A DNA stretch of 64,000 nt from Microvirga flavescens (GCF_003290125.1 NZ_QMKH01000001.1:372001-436000), one strand, 5' to 3'. Shown: positions 1-10,041, numbered from the stretch's first letter. Program-made: numbers and translations. Notes: generated from the letters alone by a model not told the origin.

Positions 1-322
1 AAAAGCCTATGGCGGCATGGCGGAAACCCTGATGGGCCTGTCCGGCCTCGGGGATCTGGTGCTCACCTGCTCCACCGCCCAATCCCGCAACTTCGCCTTC
101 GGGCAGCGGCTCGGCCAGGGCCTTGCTTCCGAGGCGGCCTCCGGCGGTAAATTGGTGGAGGGCGCAACAACGGCGGGCGCGCTCCTGGCGCTGGCCAAGG
201 CGAGGAACGTGGAAATGCCCATCGCCGAAGCGGTGGCGCAGGTTCTCGCCGGAACGTGGAACCTCGATCAGGCCATCGAGGCGTTGATGGCAAGGCCGAT
301 CAAATCCGAGGAATGGGGATAG
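1..322 (+). CDS. gpsA: Glycerol-3-phosphate dehydrogenase [NAD(P)+], C-terminal part
   Basis: This is the last 106 or so codons of GpsA; the start lies off the window, and the reading frame enters at base 2. The enzyme reduces dihydroxyacetone phosphate to sn-glycerol 3-phosphate for phospholipid synthesis in the cytoplasm. The visible part is the helical substrate domain: a GLGDLVLTC segment, then [13 protein letters not shown], then [11 protein letters not shown] and a tail with [10 protein letters not shown], all typical of GpsA. The stop is followed three bases later by the start of the EVE gene, so the two are probably cotranscribed. Confidence 0.93.
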   Translation, partial: KAYGGMAETLMGLSGLGDLVLTCSTAQSRNFAFGQRLGQGLASEAASGGKLVEGATTAGALLALAKARNVEMPIAEAVAQVLAGTWNLDQAIEALMARPIKSEEWG

Positions 323-324
323 GA

Positions 325-738
325 ATGGCGCACTGGCTCTACAAATCGGAACCGTCCGTCTGGTCCTGGGACCAACAGGTGGCGGCGGGCGACAAGGGCA
401 CGTTCTGGAACGGCGTGCGCAACCACGTCGCCAAGCAGAACCTGATGGCCATGAAAAAGGGCGAGAAGGGCTTTTTCTACCATTCCAACGAGGGCAAGGC
501 GATCGTCGGCATCGTCGAGGTCATCAAGGAATACTATCCCGACCACACGGATGAGACGGGCAAGTTCGGAATGGTGGACATCAACGCCGTGAAGCCCTTC
601 AAGCGCGCGGTGACGCTGGAGGAAATCAAGGTCGAGCCGAAGCTCAAGGACATGATCCTCGTCAACAATTCGCGCCTGTCCGTGCAGCCGGTGACGGATG
701 CGGAATGGGCGCTGATCTGCAAGATGGGCGGGCTGTAG
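325..738 (+). CDS. EVE domain-containing protein
   Basis: A 137-residue protein that is essentially one EVE domain, a fold related to PUA and YTH domains that binds modified nucleobases. Visible family features are the opening AHWLYKSEPSVWSWD, the FWNGVRNHVAKQNL segment and GEKGFFYHSNEGKAIVGI. Its in vivo ligand is not known. I chose the ATG at 325, just after the gpsA stop, because the family starts with this AHWLxKSEP motif; an upstream in-frame start at 256 would lie inside gpsA. Confidence 0.9.
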   Translation: MAHWLYKSEPSVWSWDQQVAAGDKGTFWNGVRNHVAKQNLMAMKKGEKGFFYHSNEGKAIVGIVEVIKEYYPDHTDETGKFGMVDINAVKPFKRAVTLEEIKVEPKLKDMILVNNSRLSVQPVTDAEWALICKMGGL

Positions 739-807
739 AAGTCCCCTCACTCCACGCGTGCGGGACACCTGTGAGAGCGCCACGCACGCCGGATGTCAGG
801 ATGAGCA

Positions 808-2544
808 TCAGACGATGAAGAAATCTTTATTCGTCAGCTTCAGGTTCTTGGAGAGTTTTGCGATCTCGATTGCCGGTTTCGAACCGTTGCCATCAGGATC
901 GTAAGAGAGGATGCCGGTCTTCTTGTTGTAGAGGATGTAATCATCGTCATCCTTGGCCTTGTCGCCGACCGCAAAGTATTTCTTTGCGAGCGCGAGGGGC
1001 TTGGTTTCGCTCCCCTTCTTCCCGAGCTTGGTGAAGATCTTGTTTTCAAGCCAGATCTTGTCCTGCCCGACCTTGAAGTCGGTGATCGTGTCGAAATTCA
1101 CCTTCCGGTCCGTCTTCGATGTTCCGAGCTTGGCGTCGAACACGAAGATGTCCTTGCCCGCATCGCCGGTGAGCAGGTCGTTGCCATAGCCGCCATAGAT
1201 CCTGTCATCGCCATCGCCGCCCGAGAGGGTATCCTTGCCTGCAAGCCCCCGCAGGACATCGTCGAGAATCGTACCCACCTTTACGTCGTTACCAGCTGTG
1301 CCGGCCCAGTTCAGGGCTACGACGGGATCCGGCTTGTCATCGATGACAGGATCGGGCACGTAGTTAACGCCAAAGCGCTGCACATATGCGGCTGTGGGCG
1401 CCCCTTCCGTTTCTCCGACAGCGTAAATGACAACCCAACTACCGTCCTTCAATGCGGCGATGCTGGCGCGGGAAGCGGCATTTTCCGTTCCGGGCGCAGC
1501 GAAATCAACAATTGTCTCGCCTCCACGCTGAGTACCATTGCTGTTAAAGGTCTGCTGAAAAATACGATAGACGCCAGCCTGATTCTGATCTGCGCCCTGC
1601 CACGTTACGGTCCAGCCACCATCAGCCAAAGCGGCGATGTTGGCATCGCCTTGGTAACCTTGGACAGAGGTATTCACCTGTATCTCGCCTGTGATGGCAT
1701 TTCCGTTTTCATCGTAATGGCGCTGGTAGACGCCAAAATCGCTGCTGTCCTGCAGGTTCGACTGCCAAGTGATGACATAGCTGCCATCTGCTAGGACCGC
1801 GATGTCCGGGATGCTCTGTCTGTCGGCGGTCGTTGCATTTACGATTGTCTCGGCCCCGACTTTGGAGCCACTGCTGTTGAAGCGCTGCTGATGAATTTCC
1901 CCTCCGGTCGCCCCGCCGGAGTACCATGTGACAACCCAACCGCCATCCTTCAGCGCTGCGATCTGCGAGCGCACTTGGTCATTTGTTGTCGTCGAGCTGA
2001 TGATGCTTTCCGTACCAAGGGGATTGCCGTCAGCATCGAAGTGCTGCTGATAAACATCAAAATCCGCACTTGACGTTGCTGATTGTGCCCACGTCACAAC
2101 GTAGCTTCCATCGCTAAGGGTTGCAGCATAGGTGTTGCGGTTGAAACCATCGGTTGGAGTGCCAATGACTTGTCCATCATTGAGCGGATCGCCATTCTTG
2201 TCGTAACGGCGCTGATAGACGGTCGACTCTGTGGCCGTAGTATTAACCCACGTGATGAGCCAGCCGCCGTCTGCCATCAATGTGACATTCCCGTGGCCGT
2301 TCAGTCCCGTGCTTGCAGGGGCAACCGGAGGGCTCGTGACCTGTATTACAGTGCCAACCGGTTCGCCTTTGGCATTGTACCGCTGGAAGAATAGTTCCTG
2401 TCCGGGTCCCGTAGCAGAGCCTTCCATCCAGCAGGAGATCCATCCGCCGTCGCTTAGACCCTCCACCTCAAGATCATAAGGGTTCTTTCCCTCTGATACG
2501 TCCATACGGATTTCGGGTCCGTTGCGGTAAACGGAATAAGACAT
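808..2544 (-). CDS. RTX-type secreted protein with seven propeller-like repeats
   Basis: A 578-residue protein without an N-terminal signal peptide. Residues about 25-390 contain seven repeats of roughly 50 residues built on the pattern [LA]xDG[GS][WY]xx[TS]W followed by a YQxxF or YQRRY segment and a DxxGxxxG turn, suggesting a seven-bladed beta-propeller (inference from the count). Residues about 415-470 carry calcium-binding RTX nonapeptides such as GGDGDDRIYGGYGND, and the last hundred residues form an RTX C-terminal domain ending in DFFIV. This architecture points to type I secretion. ATG 2544 is preferred over 2556 because a GGGGATTCAG ribosome-binding site precedes it. GC content (roughly 48-58% in sampled lines of the repeat part) is well below that of the neighbours, so it may be acquired. 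The cargo function is unknown. Confidence 0.8.
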   Translation of the reverse strand: MSYSVYRNGPEIRMDVSEGKNPYDLEVEGLSDGGWISCWMEGSATGPGQELFFQRYNAKGEPVGTVIQVTSPPVAPASTGLNGHGNVTLMADGGWLITWVNTTATESTVYQRRYDKNGDPLNDGQVIGTPTDGFNRNTYAATLSDGSYVVTWAQSATSSADFDVYQQHFDADGNPLGTESIISSTTTNDQVRSQIAALKDGGWVVTWYSGGATGGEIHQQRFNSSGSKVGAETIVNATTADRQSIPDIAVLADGSYVITWQSNLQDSSDFGVYQRHYDENGNAITGEIQVNTSVQGYQGDANIAALADGGWTVTWQGADQNQAGVYRIFQQTFNSNGTQRGGETIVDFAAPGTENAASRASIAALKDGSWVVIYAVGETEGAPTAAYVQRFGVNYVPDPVIDDKPDPVVALNWAGTAGNDVKVGTILDDVLRGLAGKDTLSGGDGDDRIYGGYGNDLLTGDAGKDIFVFDAKLGTSKTDRKVNFDTITDFKVGQDKIWLENKIFTKLGKKGSETKPLALAKKYFAVGDKAKDDDDYILYNKKTGILSYDPDGNGSKPAIEIAKLSKNLKLTNKDFFIV

Positions 2545-2838
2545 CTGAATCCCCATGACAGAAACCGGCTATCGGTTTTTTGCTCGATTTAATATATTAT
2601 AATGTTTCATTAGCATGGGCTTTGAAATTTCCCTTATCAAGCTTGTCGGGTGATTTTTTCACACAAATCTTCAGGGTGGCGATTTCTGCATAGCCTCTCT
2701 GGGTTGCACAACTAATGGATACAAAATCCAACGCCGAAAGTAGCAACGACCAAAGTGCGAGCCGGTTGCGCTTGCCCGCAGCCTCTGTCTTTCCGTAAAG
2801 CTAGAACCAACTAGGTACAGAAGTCTGGGAGAAACGCC
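2545..2838. other. Gene-free AT-rich intergenic region between divergent genes
   Basis: This stretch separates the RTX gene on the minus strand from acs on the plus strand. Bases 2580-2660 are strikingly AT-rich for this genome and include a TATAAT at 2598-2603, which reads the same on both strands as part of ATTATAAT. It is a candidate -10 element for the RTX gene, but I see no convincing -35 at the right spacing. The acs-proximal half has no element I can name apart from the ribosome-binding site just before acs. Confidence 0.5.
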
Positions 2839-4791
2839 ATGCAAGAGAAGATCTACGATGTCTCGCCCGAGTGGAGCCGCCGCGCCTATCTGGACGATGC
2901 CGGCTACCGGGCGAAATACGAGGCGTCGATCAAGGACCCGGAAGGCTTCTGGGGTGAGGAAGCCAAGCGCATCGACTGGTTCGAGCCCTTCACCATCGTG
3001 AAGAACACGAATTTCGGGCCGGGCAACGTTTCCATCCGCTGGTTCGAGGACGGCGTCACCAACGTGGCGTACAATTGCATCGACCGGCATCTCGAGACGC
3101 GCGGCGATCAAGTCGCGATCATCTGGGAAGGCGACGATCCGTCGGAATCCAAGAAGATCACGTATCGCGAATTGCACGACGAGGTAGCCCGCATGGCGAA
3201 CGTCATGCGCAACCGCGACGTGAAAAAGGGCGACCGCGTCACGATCTACATGCCGATGATCCCGGAAGCCGCTTACGCGATGCTCGCCTGCGCGCGGCTG
3301 GGCGCGATCCATTCCGTGGTGTTCGGCGGCTTCTCGCCGGATTCGCTTGCGGGCCGCATCGAGGATGCGAAGTCCGCCTTTGTCATCACGGCGGACGAAG
3401 GCCTGCGCGGCGGGCGCAAGGTTCCCCTCAAGGCCAATGTGGACGCAGCGCTGGACCGCGTCGGCGGCGTCGATCACGTCCTCGTCGTGCGCCGCACCGG
3501 CTCGCCCGTGAACATGGTGCCGGGCCGGGACGTCTATTATGACGAGGCCGCCGCCCAGGTGACGAACGAGTGCCCGTGCGAGCCGATGAATGCGGAAGAT
3601 CCGCTCTTCATCCTCTACACCTCGGGCTCGACGGGTCAGCCGAAGGGCGTGCTCCACACCACCGGCGGCTATCTCGTCTACGCGGCGATGACGCATCAAT
3701 ATGTCTTCGATTATCACGAGGGCGACATCTACTGGTGCACCGCTGACGTCGGCTGGGTCACCGGCCATTCCTACATCGTCTACGGCCCGCTCGCGAACGG
3801 CGCGACGACGTTGATGTTCGAAGGCGTGCCGACCTATCCCTCGATCTCCCGTTTCTGGGAGGTGATCGACAAGCATCAGGTCAACATCTTCTACACCGCG
3901 CCGACCGCGATCCGCTCGCTCATGCAGGCGGGCGAAGAGCCGGTGAAGAAGACCTCGCGCAAGTCCCTGCGCCTCCTCGGCTCCGTCGGCGAGCCGATCA
4001 ATCCGGAAGCGTGGGAATGGTATTATCGCGTCGTCGGCGACAACCGCTGCCCCGTCGTCGACACCTGGTGGCAGACGGAAACCGGCGGCATTCTCATCAC
4101 GCCGCTGCCCGGCGCGACGAAGCTCAAACCCGGCTCCGCGACGCGGCCCTTCTTCGGCGTGAAGCCGCAAGTGGTCGATGCCGACGGCAAGGTTCTGGAA
4201 GGCGCGGCGGAAGGAAACCTCGTTATCGCGGATTCCTGGCCGGGACAGATGCGCACGGTCTACGGCGATCACGAGCGCTTCATCCAGACCTACTTCTCCA
4301 CCTATCCGGGCAAGTACTTCACCGGCGACGGCTGCCGCCGCGATGCGGACGGCTATTACTGGATCACCGGCCGCGTCGACGACGTCATCAACGTCTCCGG
4401 CCACCGCATGGGCACGGCGGAAGTGGAATCCGCCCTCGTCGCCCACATCAAGGTGTCCGAAGCCGCCGTCGTCGGCTATCCGCACGACATCAAGGGACAG
4501 GGCATCTACGCCTATGTCACGCTGATGGAAGGCGTGGAGCCCACAGAAGATCTGCGCAAGGAACTGGTGGCGTGGGTGCGCAAGGAAATCGGCCCCATCG
4601 CCTCGCCGGATCTCATCCAGTTCGCGCCGGGACTACCGAAGACCCGCTCCGGCAAGATCATGCGCCGCATCCTGCGCAAGATCGCGGAGGACGAGTTCTC
4701 CAACCTCGGCGACACCTCGACGCTGGCCGATCCGGGCGTCGTCGACGATCTCGTCGAGAACCGCCAGAACAAGCGCACCGAAGCGGCTTGA
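2839..4791 (+). CDS. acs: Acetyl-CoA synthetase (acetate-CoA ligase)
   Basis: A 650-residue AMP-forming acetyl-CoA synthetase of normal length, activating acetate to acetyl-CoA through acetyl-adenylate in the cytoplasm. The phosphate-binding loop [11 protein letters not shown] is near residues 260-270, [10 protein letters not shown] is central, and the hinge region reads [31 protein letters not shown]. The C-terminal [11 protein letters not shown] motif holds Lys606, the site that protein acetyltransferases silence in homologues. A GGGAGAA ribosome-binding site precedes the ATG. It stands alone and is followed by two strong hairpin terminators. Confidence 0.98.
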   Translation: MQEKIYDVSPEWSRRAYLDDAGYRAKYEASIKDPEGFWGEEAKRIDWFEPFTIVKNTNFGPGNVSIRWFEDGVTNVAYNCIDRHLETRGDQVAIIWEGDDPSESKKITYRELHDEVARMANVMRNRDVKKGDRVTIYMPMIPEAAYAMLACARLGAIHSVVFGGFSPDSLAGRIEDAKSAFVITADEGLRGGRKVPLKANVDAALDRVGGVDHVLVVRRTGSPVNMVPGRDVYYDEAAAQVTNECPCEPMNAEDPLFILYTSGSTGQPKGVLHTTGGYLVYAAMTHQYVFDYHEGDIYWCTADVGWVTGHSYIVYGPLANGATTLMFEGVPTYPSISRFWEVIDKHQVNIFYTAPTAIRSLMQAGEEPVKKTSRKSLRLLGSVGEPINPEAWEWYYRVVGDNRCPVVDTWWQTETGGILITPLPGATKLKPGSATRPFFGVKPQVVDADGKVLEGAAEGNLVIADSWPGQMRTVYGDHERFIQTYFSTYPGKYFTGDGCRRDADGYYWITGRVDDVINVSGHRMGTAEVESALVAHIKVSEAAVVGYPHDIKGQGIYAYVTLMEGVEPTEDLRKELVAWVRKEIGPIASPDLIQFAPGLPKTRSGKIMRRILRKIAEDEFSNLGDTSTLADPGVVDDLVENRQNKRTEAA

Positions 4792-4819
4792 TAAGAAGCG
4801 CCTCTACGCATGAAACGAA

Positions 4820-4855
4820 AAAGGGATGCGCCCGACTCAACAGGCGCATCCCTTT
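4820..4855 (+). terminator. Hairpin terminator after acs
   Basis: A perfect 13-bp inverted repeat, left arm 4820-4832 and right arm 4843-4855, with a 10-base loop. The arms begin with AAA and end with TTT, so the hairpin can serve transcripts from either side. It lies 29 bases past the acs stop. Confidence 0.8.
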
Positions 4856-4875
4856 CACGAGATCTGACTTTCAGA

Positions 4876-4905
4876 ACGGGCGCTTTAGAGCGCCCGTTTG
4901 CTTTT
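4876..4905. terminator. Second hairpin terminator, between convergent genes
   Basis: A 9-bp stem (4876-4884 with 4889-4897) and a 4-base loop, followed by TTGCTTTT on the plus strand. The genes on either side converge here, so together with the hairpin at 4820 it forms a double terminator for acs and the aldo/keto reductase. Confidence 0.75.
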
Positions 4906-5954
4906 CACGGGCACGGGTTCTGATGCAGGAGATGGATCGCGTTGATCCGCTCCTCGAGCTCCGGCGTGATCGTCACGTCGATGGAAGCGATATCCGTCTT
5001 CAACTGCTCCATCGACGTCGCGCCGATGATGTTGGAATGCACGAAGGGGCGTGAATTGACGAAGGCGAGCGCGAGCTGCGCCGGATCGAGCCCGAACTCG
5101 CGGGCAAGTTCGATATATTTACGGATCGCAATCTCGGCACCCGGCGTCTCATAACGCTGGCCGCGTTTGAAGAGCGTGGTGCGGGCTCCCGCCGGACGCG
5201 CACCGCCGAGATACTTGCCCGTGAGATAGCCCTGGCCCAGTGGCGAATAGGCGAGAAGGCCGACGCCTTCACGGGCGGTCACCTCGGCGAGCGCTACCTC
5301 GTAGGTGCGGTTGACGAGGTTGTAGGCGTTCTGCACCGACTGCACGCGCGGCAAGCCCTTCGTCTCGGAAGTCGAGACAAACTTCATCGTGCCCCAGGCG
5401 CTCTCGTTGGAGAGGCCGACATGGCGGATCTTGCCGGCCTTCACGAGATCGTTGAGGACGGACAGCGTCTTCTCGATGGCGATGCCATCGCCGTTCTGGG
5501 TGTCGGGCCGGTAGACCGTCGGGTTCGAGCCCCAGGGCATGGGACGATCCGGCCAGTGGAGCTGGTAGAGGTCGATGTAATCGGTCTGCAGGCGCTTCAA
5601 GCTGCCGTCGATGGCTTCCTCGATCTGCTTGCGCGAGAGTTCGCCCTTCGAGCCGTCCTTGCGAAACCAGGTCATGTCCGTGCTGCCGACGACCTTGGAA
5701 GCGAGGATTACCTTGTCGCGATTGCCGCGTGCCTTGAACCACGAGCCGATGATGCGCTCGGTCGAACCTTGCGTCTCCGCCTTCGGAGGAATGGAATAGA
5801 GTTCCGCCGTGTCGAAGAAGTTGATGCCCTTCTCGAGGGCGTAATCCATCTGCGCGTGGCCTTCGGCCTCGGTGTTCTGCTGGCCCCAGGTCATGGTGCC
5901 GAGACAGATCAGGCTGACGTTGAGATCGGTGCGGCCGAGGCGGCGATAGTGCAT
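4905..5954 (-). CDS. Aldo/keto reductase, Tas-like
   Basis: A 349-residue NADPH-dependent aldo/keto reductase that resembles E. coli Tas along its length, from the opening MHYRRLGRTDLNVSLICLGT to the closing LLHQNPCP. The catalytic tetrad is visible: Asp in FFDTAELYS, the Tyr of the same motif, Lys in ILASKVVG and His in LYQLHWPDR. The physiological substrate is not predictable; homologues reduce small aldehydes and ketones. It is transcribed toward acs and the two are separated by a double terminator. Confidence 0.9.
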   Translation of the reverse strand: MHYRRLGRTDLNVSLICLGTMTWGQQNTEAEGHAQMDYALEKGINFFDTAELYSIPPKAETQGSTERIIGSWFKARGNRDKVILASKVVGSTDMTWFRKDGSKGELSRKQIEEAIDGSLKRLQTDYIDLYQLHWPDRPMPWGSNPTVYRPDTQNGDGIAIEKTLSVLNDLVKAGKIRHVGLSNESAWGTMKFVSTSETKGLPRVQSVQNAYNLVNRTYEVALAEVTAREGVGLLAYSPLGQGYLTGKYLGGARPAGARTTLFKRGQRYETPGAEIAIRKYIELAREFGLDPAQLALAFVNSRPFVHSNIIGATSMEQLKTDIASIDVTITPELEERINAIHLLHQNPCP

Positions 5955-6014
5955 GGCAAGGCTCCTCGCGACGGGAGGACCGCCGCGTTCAGGCAGGAAG
6001 GGCGCTAACGGATG

Positions 6015-6677
6015 TCAGCGTTTGGGGAGAGTGGCGAGGAAGGCCTCGACGCTCGGCAGGATGCGCTCGACGATGACCTCGACTCCCTTGGCCGTCGGGT
6101 GAAGGCCATCGGGAAGGTTCAAGGAGCGGTCGCCGGCGATTCCCTCCAGGAAGAAGGGGTAGAGCACAAGGCCGTGCTTCTTCGCAATGTCCTGATAGAG
6201 CGGATCGAACTTTTGCGCGTAGTCGGGGCCAAGATTGCGGGAGGCCATCATGCCCGCCAGCATCACGCCGATGTTGCGGGCCTTGAGCCGCTCCACGATG
6301 GTCTCGATGGATTGCCTGGGAATGGCGGGGTCGAGCCCGCGCAGCATGTCGTTGGCCCCGAGTTCCACGATCACGCCATCCGTTCCGTCCGGCACCGACC
6401 AGTCGAGCCGGTCGAGCCCGCCGGAGGAGGTGTCGCCCGAGACCCCCGCATTGATGATTTCCACATTGTAGCCCTTCGCCTTGAGGGCGCGCTCGAGGGC
6501 GGCCGGGAACGCGGCCTCCTGCGGCAGCAGGTAACCGGCGCTGAGGCTGTCGCCCAGCGCGACCAGCCGGATGGGCTGGGCCTGCGCGAAGCTGGAAGTC
6601 GGGAATGCGGCCATTTCCGCGACAAAACCCGCACACGCAAAAATGATTGCCATGAACAGGCCCGATTGGCGCTTCAT
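6015..6677 (-). CDS. tesA: Arylesterase / acyl-CoA thioesterase I-type SGNH hydrolase
   Basis: A 220-residue periplasmic GDSL/SGNH hydrolase. Residues 1-33 are a signal peptide ending near AQA-QP. Block I is ALGDSLSAGY with Ser44 as nucleophile, block III is ELGANDMLRG, and block V is DGLHPTAKG, which supplies Asp and His. Homologues cleave fatty acyl-CoAs, aryl esters and lysophospholipids. It is divergent from the YbbA-YbbP ABC transporter genes, a pairing conserved in many proteobacteria including E. coli, so the three products may act together on envelope lipids or toxic lipophiles. Confidence 0.92.
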   Translation of the reverse strand: MKRQSGLFMAIIFACAGFVAEMAAFPTSSFAQAQPIRLVALGDSLSAGYLLPQEAAFPAALERALKAKGYNVEIINAGVSGDTSSGGLDRLDWSVPDGTDGVIVELGANDMLRGLDPAIPRQSIETIVERLKARNIGVMLAGMMASRNLGPDYAQKFDPLYQDIAKKHGLVLYPFFLEGIAGDRSLNLPDGLHPTAKGVEVIVERILPSVEAFLATLPKR

Positions 6678-6746
6678 CGATATGATTCCTATATGGCTCG
6701 GATGGCCGGTTTTCCGGCTGCGCTTTCAAAGATCGGATGACAAGGC

Positions 6747-7439
6747 ATGCAGGACAAGGCCATCGCGCTGCAGGATGTGGATTTGAGCCTCGGGCGCGGG
6801 GCTGCGCGAGTGCATATCCTCAAGGGAGTCTCCCTGTCCATCGGGCGTGGGGAAGCCGTCGGCCTCGTCGGCCCCTCGGGATCAGGCAAATCGACCCTTT
6901 TGATGACAATGGCGGGGCTCGAGCGGCCCGATTCCGGCAAGGTGATCGTCGAGGGCACCGACTTGTCCGGGCTCGACGAGGACGCGCTTGCCCGCTTTCG
7001 CGGACGGCGCATCGGCATCGTCTTCCAGTCCTTCCACCTCGTGCCGACCATGACGGCGCTCGAAAACGTGGCTTTGCCCCTCGAACTCGCAGGCGAGGCG
7101 GAAGCCTTCGAGCGGGCGGAGGCCGAGCTTCAGGCGGTGGGCCTCGGTCATCGCCTCCATCATTATCCCGCGCAACTCTCCGGCGGCGAGCAGCAGCGCG
7201 TGGCGATTGCCCGCGCCATCGTGCCGAACCCGGCGATCCTGGTGGCGGACGAGCCGACCGGCAATCTCGACGAGAACACCGGCGGCTCAATCATCGACCT
7301 GCTCTTCGCGCTCAAGCGCGACCGAGGCTCGACGCTGATCCTCGTGACGCACGATCTCAACCTCGCCCATCTCTGCGACCGGACGGTGCGCCTGCGCTCA
7401 GGCGTCATCGAGGCCGATCTCGCCAAAGCGTCGGCGTGA
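6747..7439 (+). CDS. ybbA: ABC transporter ATP-binding protein, YbbA-like
   Basis: A 230-residue ATPase of the LolD/MacB-type exporter class. Walker A is GPSGSGKST at residues 43-51, the Q-loop is in IVFQSFHL, the signature is LSGGEQQRVAIARA, and Walker B is AILVADEPTGNLD. It is followed 10 bases later by a large FtsX-type permease and is divergent from tesA, as in E. coli ybbA-ybbP. It powers export or extraction of an unidentified substrate at the inner membrane. Confidence 0.93.
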   Translation: MQDKAIALQDVDLSLGRGAARVHILKGVSLSIGRGEAVGLVGPSGSGKSTLLMTMAGLERPDSGKVIVEGTDLSGLDEDALARFRGRRIGIVFQSFHLVPTMTALENVALPLELAGEAEAFERAEAELQAVGLGHRLHHYPAQLSGGEQQRVAIARAIVPNPAILVADEPTGNLDENTGGSIIDLLFALKRDRGSTLILVTHDLNLAHLCDRTVRLRSGVIEADLAKASA

Positions 7440-7449
7440 GGGCGGCCCC

Positions 7450-10029
7450 ATGCACGGCACCATTCCCGCAGCCCCGAAGAAGCGCCCCTTCCTCGCCTCC
7501 CTGCCCCTCACCTTGCGCCTCGCGTTTCGCGAGTTGCGCGGCGGGCTTGCCGGGTTCGGCATCTTTCTCGCCTGCATCGCGCTCGGCGTCGCGGCGATTG
7601 CGGGCGTCTCCGCCCTGTCGCGCTCGCTGACGGAAGGCATCACCAAGGAAGGGCGCCGCATCCTCGGCGGCGACATGGCGTTCTCGCTGATGCAGCGGGA
7701 AGCGAGCCCGGCGGAACTCACCTTTCTGACATCAAAGGGCGAGGTCGCTCCCATCGCCACCATGCGCGCGATGGCGATTGCCGGCGACAAGGGCTCGGCG
7801 CTCGTCGAACTGAAGGCCGTCGGCCCGACCTATCCCACCATCGGCGTGCTCGAAACCGATCCGCAAAGCTCTCCCGCCGATCTTCTCAAGGTCCGCGATG
7901 GCGTCTTCGGCGCTGTCGCCGATCCTGCCCTTCTCGCGCGGCTCGATTTGAAGACCAGCGACAAAATCCGCGTCGGCGATGCACAGATCGAACTGCGCGC
8001 GGCGCTCGTCTCCGAGCCTGACAAGATCGCGAGCGGCATCGGCTTTGGCCCGCGCCTCCTCGTCTCGCAGGAGGCCTTGCGCGCCACCGGCCTCATCCAG
8101 CCCGGAAGCCTCGTGCGCTGGACCTACCGGCTCAACATTCCGCAGGTCGACGATGCGGCGCTCGAACGTCTCGAGGCTGAAACGAAGAGCGCCCTGCCGG
8201 AAGCGGGGTGGGACATCCGCAGCCGGGTCAACGCCGATCCGCGCTTTGCCCGCAACATCGAGCGCTTCACGCAGTTCCTCACCCTCGTCGGTCTCACCGC
8301 CCTTCTCGTCGGCGGCGTCGGGGTGGCGAACGCGGTGCGCGGCTTCATCGACCGCAAGCGCGCCTCCATCGCGACCTACAAGAGCCTCGGCGCACCGGGC
8401 GGGCAGGTGGTGATGCTCTACCTCACGCAAGTCATGACGATCGCGCTCATCGGCATCGGCATCGGCCTTGTCGTCGGCGGTGCGCTGCCGTTCATCGTCA
8501 ACGGGTTGTTCGGCCATCTCCTGCCGATTCCGATCCGCCCGACGCTGGCGTGGGGCGAGCTCGGCATCGCGCTTCTCTATGGCCTTCTCACCGCCCTCGC
8601 CTTCGCCCTCGCGCCTCTGGGCCGCGCCCACGACGTCCCGGTCTCCGGCCTGTTCCGTGACCAGATCGAGCCCGGGCGGCAATGGCCGCGCAGGCGCTAC
8701 CTGACGACGCTCGTTCTCGTTCTCGCCGCCCTTGTGGGCCTTGCCGTCTTCGCGGCCTACGACCGGCGCATCGCGCTGATGTTCGTGGGCGCAGCCGCCG
8801 CGTCGTTCGCATTATTGCGGGTGATCGGCCTTGGCATCATGGCGCTTGCCCGCCGCCTGCCGCGACCGAAGCGGACCGCGCCGCGCCTCGCGCTTGCCAA
8901 CATCCACCGGCCCGGCGCGCTGACGCCCTCCCTCGTCCTGTCGCTGGGGCTCGGCATCACGCTTCTGGTGACGTTGGCGCTGATCGATTCGAACCTCACC
9001 CGCCAGCTTCGCCAGACCCTGCCGGAGCATGCGCCAAGCTTCTTCTTCCTCGACATTCCCAACGCCCAGGCCGATGCGTTCGAGACCTTCCTCAAGGGCG
9101 AGGCTTCGAATGCGCAGATCGACCGCGTACCGATGATGCGCGGACGGCTGGTGAGCCTGAAGGGCGTGCCGGTGGCGCAGGTCAAGGCGAGCGAGGACGC
9201 CTCGTGGGTTCTCGACGGAGATCGCGGCATCACCTACGCCAAGGCGGTTCCCTCAGGCTCCGAACTCGTTCAGGGCGAGTGGTGGGACGAGAATTATCGC
9301 GGCAAGCCGCTGGTCTCCTTCGAGGAAAAGGTCGCGCAGGGCCTCGGCCTGAAGGTTGGCGACGAGATCACGGTCAACGTGCTCGGCCGCAACATCAGCG
9401 CCACCATCGCCAATCTGCGGCATGTGGAATGGCGCTCTCTCGGCATCAATTTCGTGATGGTGTTCTCGCCCAACGCCTTCGCGGGCGCGCCGCACACGCA
9501 CCTTGCCACCGTCACCTTCCCCGGCGGCTCGGACGCGAAGACCGACGCGCGGATCCTGCGCAGCGCAGCGCTCGCCTATCCGATGGTGACGAGCGTGCGG
9601 GTGAAGGATGCGCTGGAGGCGGTGGACGATGTCGTCTCCCAGCTCGTCATGGCGATCCGGGGGGCGAGCGCCATTGCGCTCATCGCGAGCCTTCTCGTGC
9701 TCGCCGGCGCGCTCGCCGCCGGACACCGGGCACGGCTCTACGATGCGGTGGTGCTCAAAACCCTCGGTGCGACGCGGGCGCGCCTGCTCTCGGCCTATGG
9801 CCTCGAATACGGCCTGCTCGGCCTCGCCACCGCCGTGTTCGGGTTACTCGCCGGCACGCTCGCCGCCTTTCTCATCATCACCCGCGTGATGAACCTAAGC
9901 TTTGCCCTGGATTTATCCGGCGCGCTCCTTGCTTCGAGCCTCGCGGTTTTCGTGACGGTGGGTCTAGGCCTTGCCGGGACGTTGAGAATTTTGAACCAGA
10001 AGCCCGCGCAATACTTGAGAAACCTTTGA
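7450..10029 (+). CDS. ybbP: FtsX-like ABC transporter permease, YbbP-like
   Basis: An 859-residue inner-membrane permease with two FtsX-type domains. A first membrane span sits near residues 35-55, followed by a long periplasmic part, then membrane blocks around residues 275-400, 415-470 and 495-520, a second periplasmic part and a final three-span block from about residue 735. The length and the split domains fit YbbP rather than the shorter LolC/E. It pairs with the ATPase just upstream. The substrate is unknown; its neighbour TesA suggests a lipid or acyl compound. Confidence 0.92.
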   Translation: MHGTIPAAPKKRPFLASLPLTLRLAFRELRGGLAGFGIFLACIALGVAAIAGVSALSRSLTEGITKEGRRILGGDMAFSLMQREASPAELTFLTSKGEVAPIATMRAMAIAGDKGSALVELKAVGPTYPTIGVLETDPQSSPADLLKVRDGVFGAVADPALLARLDLKTSDKIRVGDAQIELRAALVSEPDKIASGIGFGPRLLVSQEALRATGLIQPGSLVRWTYRLNIPQVDDAALERLEAETKSALPEAGWDIRSRVNADPRFARNIERFTQFLTLVGLTALLVGGVGVANAVRGFIDRKRASIATYKSLGAPGGQVVMLYLTQVMTIALIGIGIGLVVGGALPFIVNGLFGHLLPIPIRPTLAWGELGIALLYGLLTALAFALAPLGRAHDVPVSGLFRDQIEPGRQWPRRRYLTTLVLVLAALVGLAVFAAYDRRIALMFVGAAAASFALLRVIGLGIMALARRLPRPKRTAPRLALANIHRPGALTPSLVLSLGLGITLLVTLALIDSNLTRQLRQTLPEHAPSFFFLDIPNAQADAFETFLKGEASNAQIDRVPMMRGRLVSLKGVPVAQVKASEDASWVLDGDRGITYAKAVPSGSELVQGEWWDENYRGKPLVSFEEKVAQGLGLKVGDEITVNVLGRNISATIANLRHVEWRSLGINFVMVFSPNAFAGAPHTHLATVTFPGGSDAKTDARILRSAALAYPMVTSVRVKDALEAVDDVVSQLVMAIRGASAIALIASLLVLAGALAAGHRARLYDAVVLKTLGATRARLLSAYGLEYGLLGLATAVFGLLAGTLAAFLIITRVMNLSFALDLSGALLASSLAVFVTVGLGLAGTLRILNQKPAQYLRNL

Positions 10030-10041
10030 TTTCACCACTCC

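Noticed and set aside
2671-4485. A 604-codon open frame antisense to acs
   Set aside because: Same cause; the composition is rich in Arg, His, Asp and Val, typical of shadow frames, with no ribosome-binding site or recognisable domain.
5515-5545. A GGGTTCGAGCCCC word resembling a tRNA T-arm
   Set aside because: It lies inside the aldo/keto reductase gene and no acceptor, D or anticodon arms fit around it.
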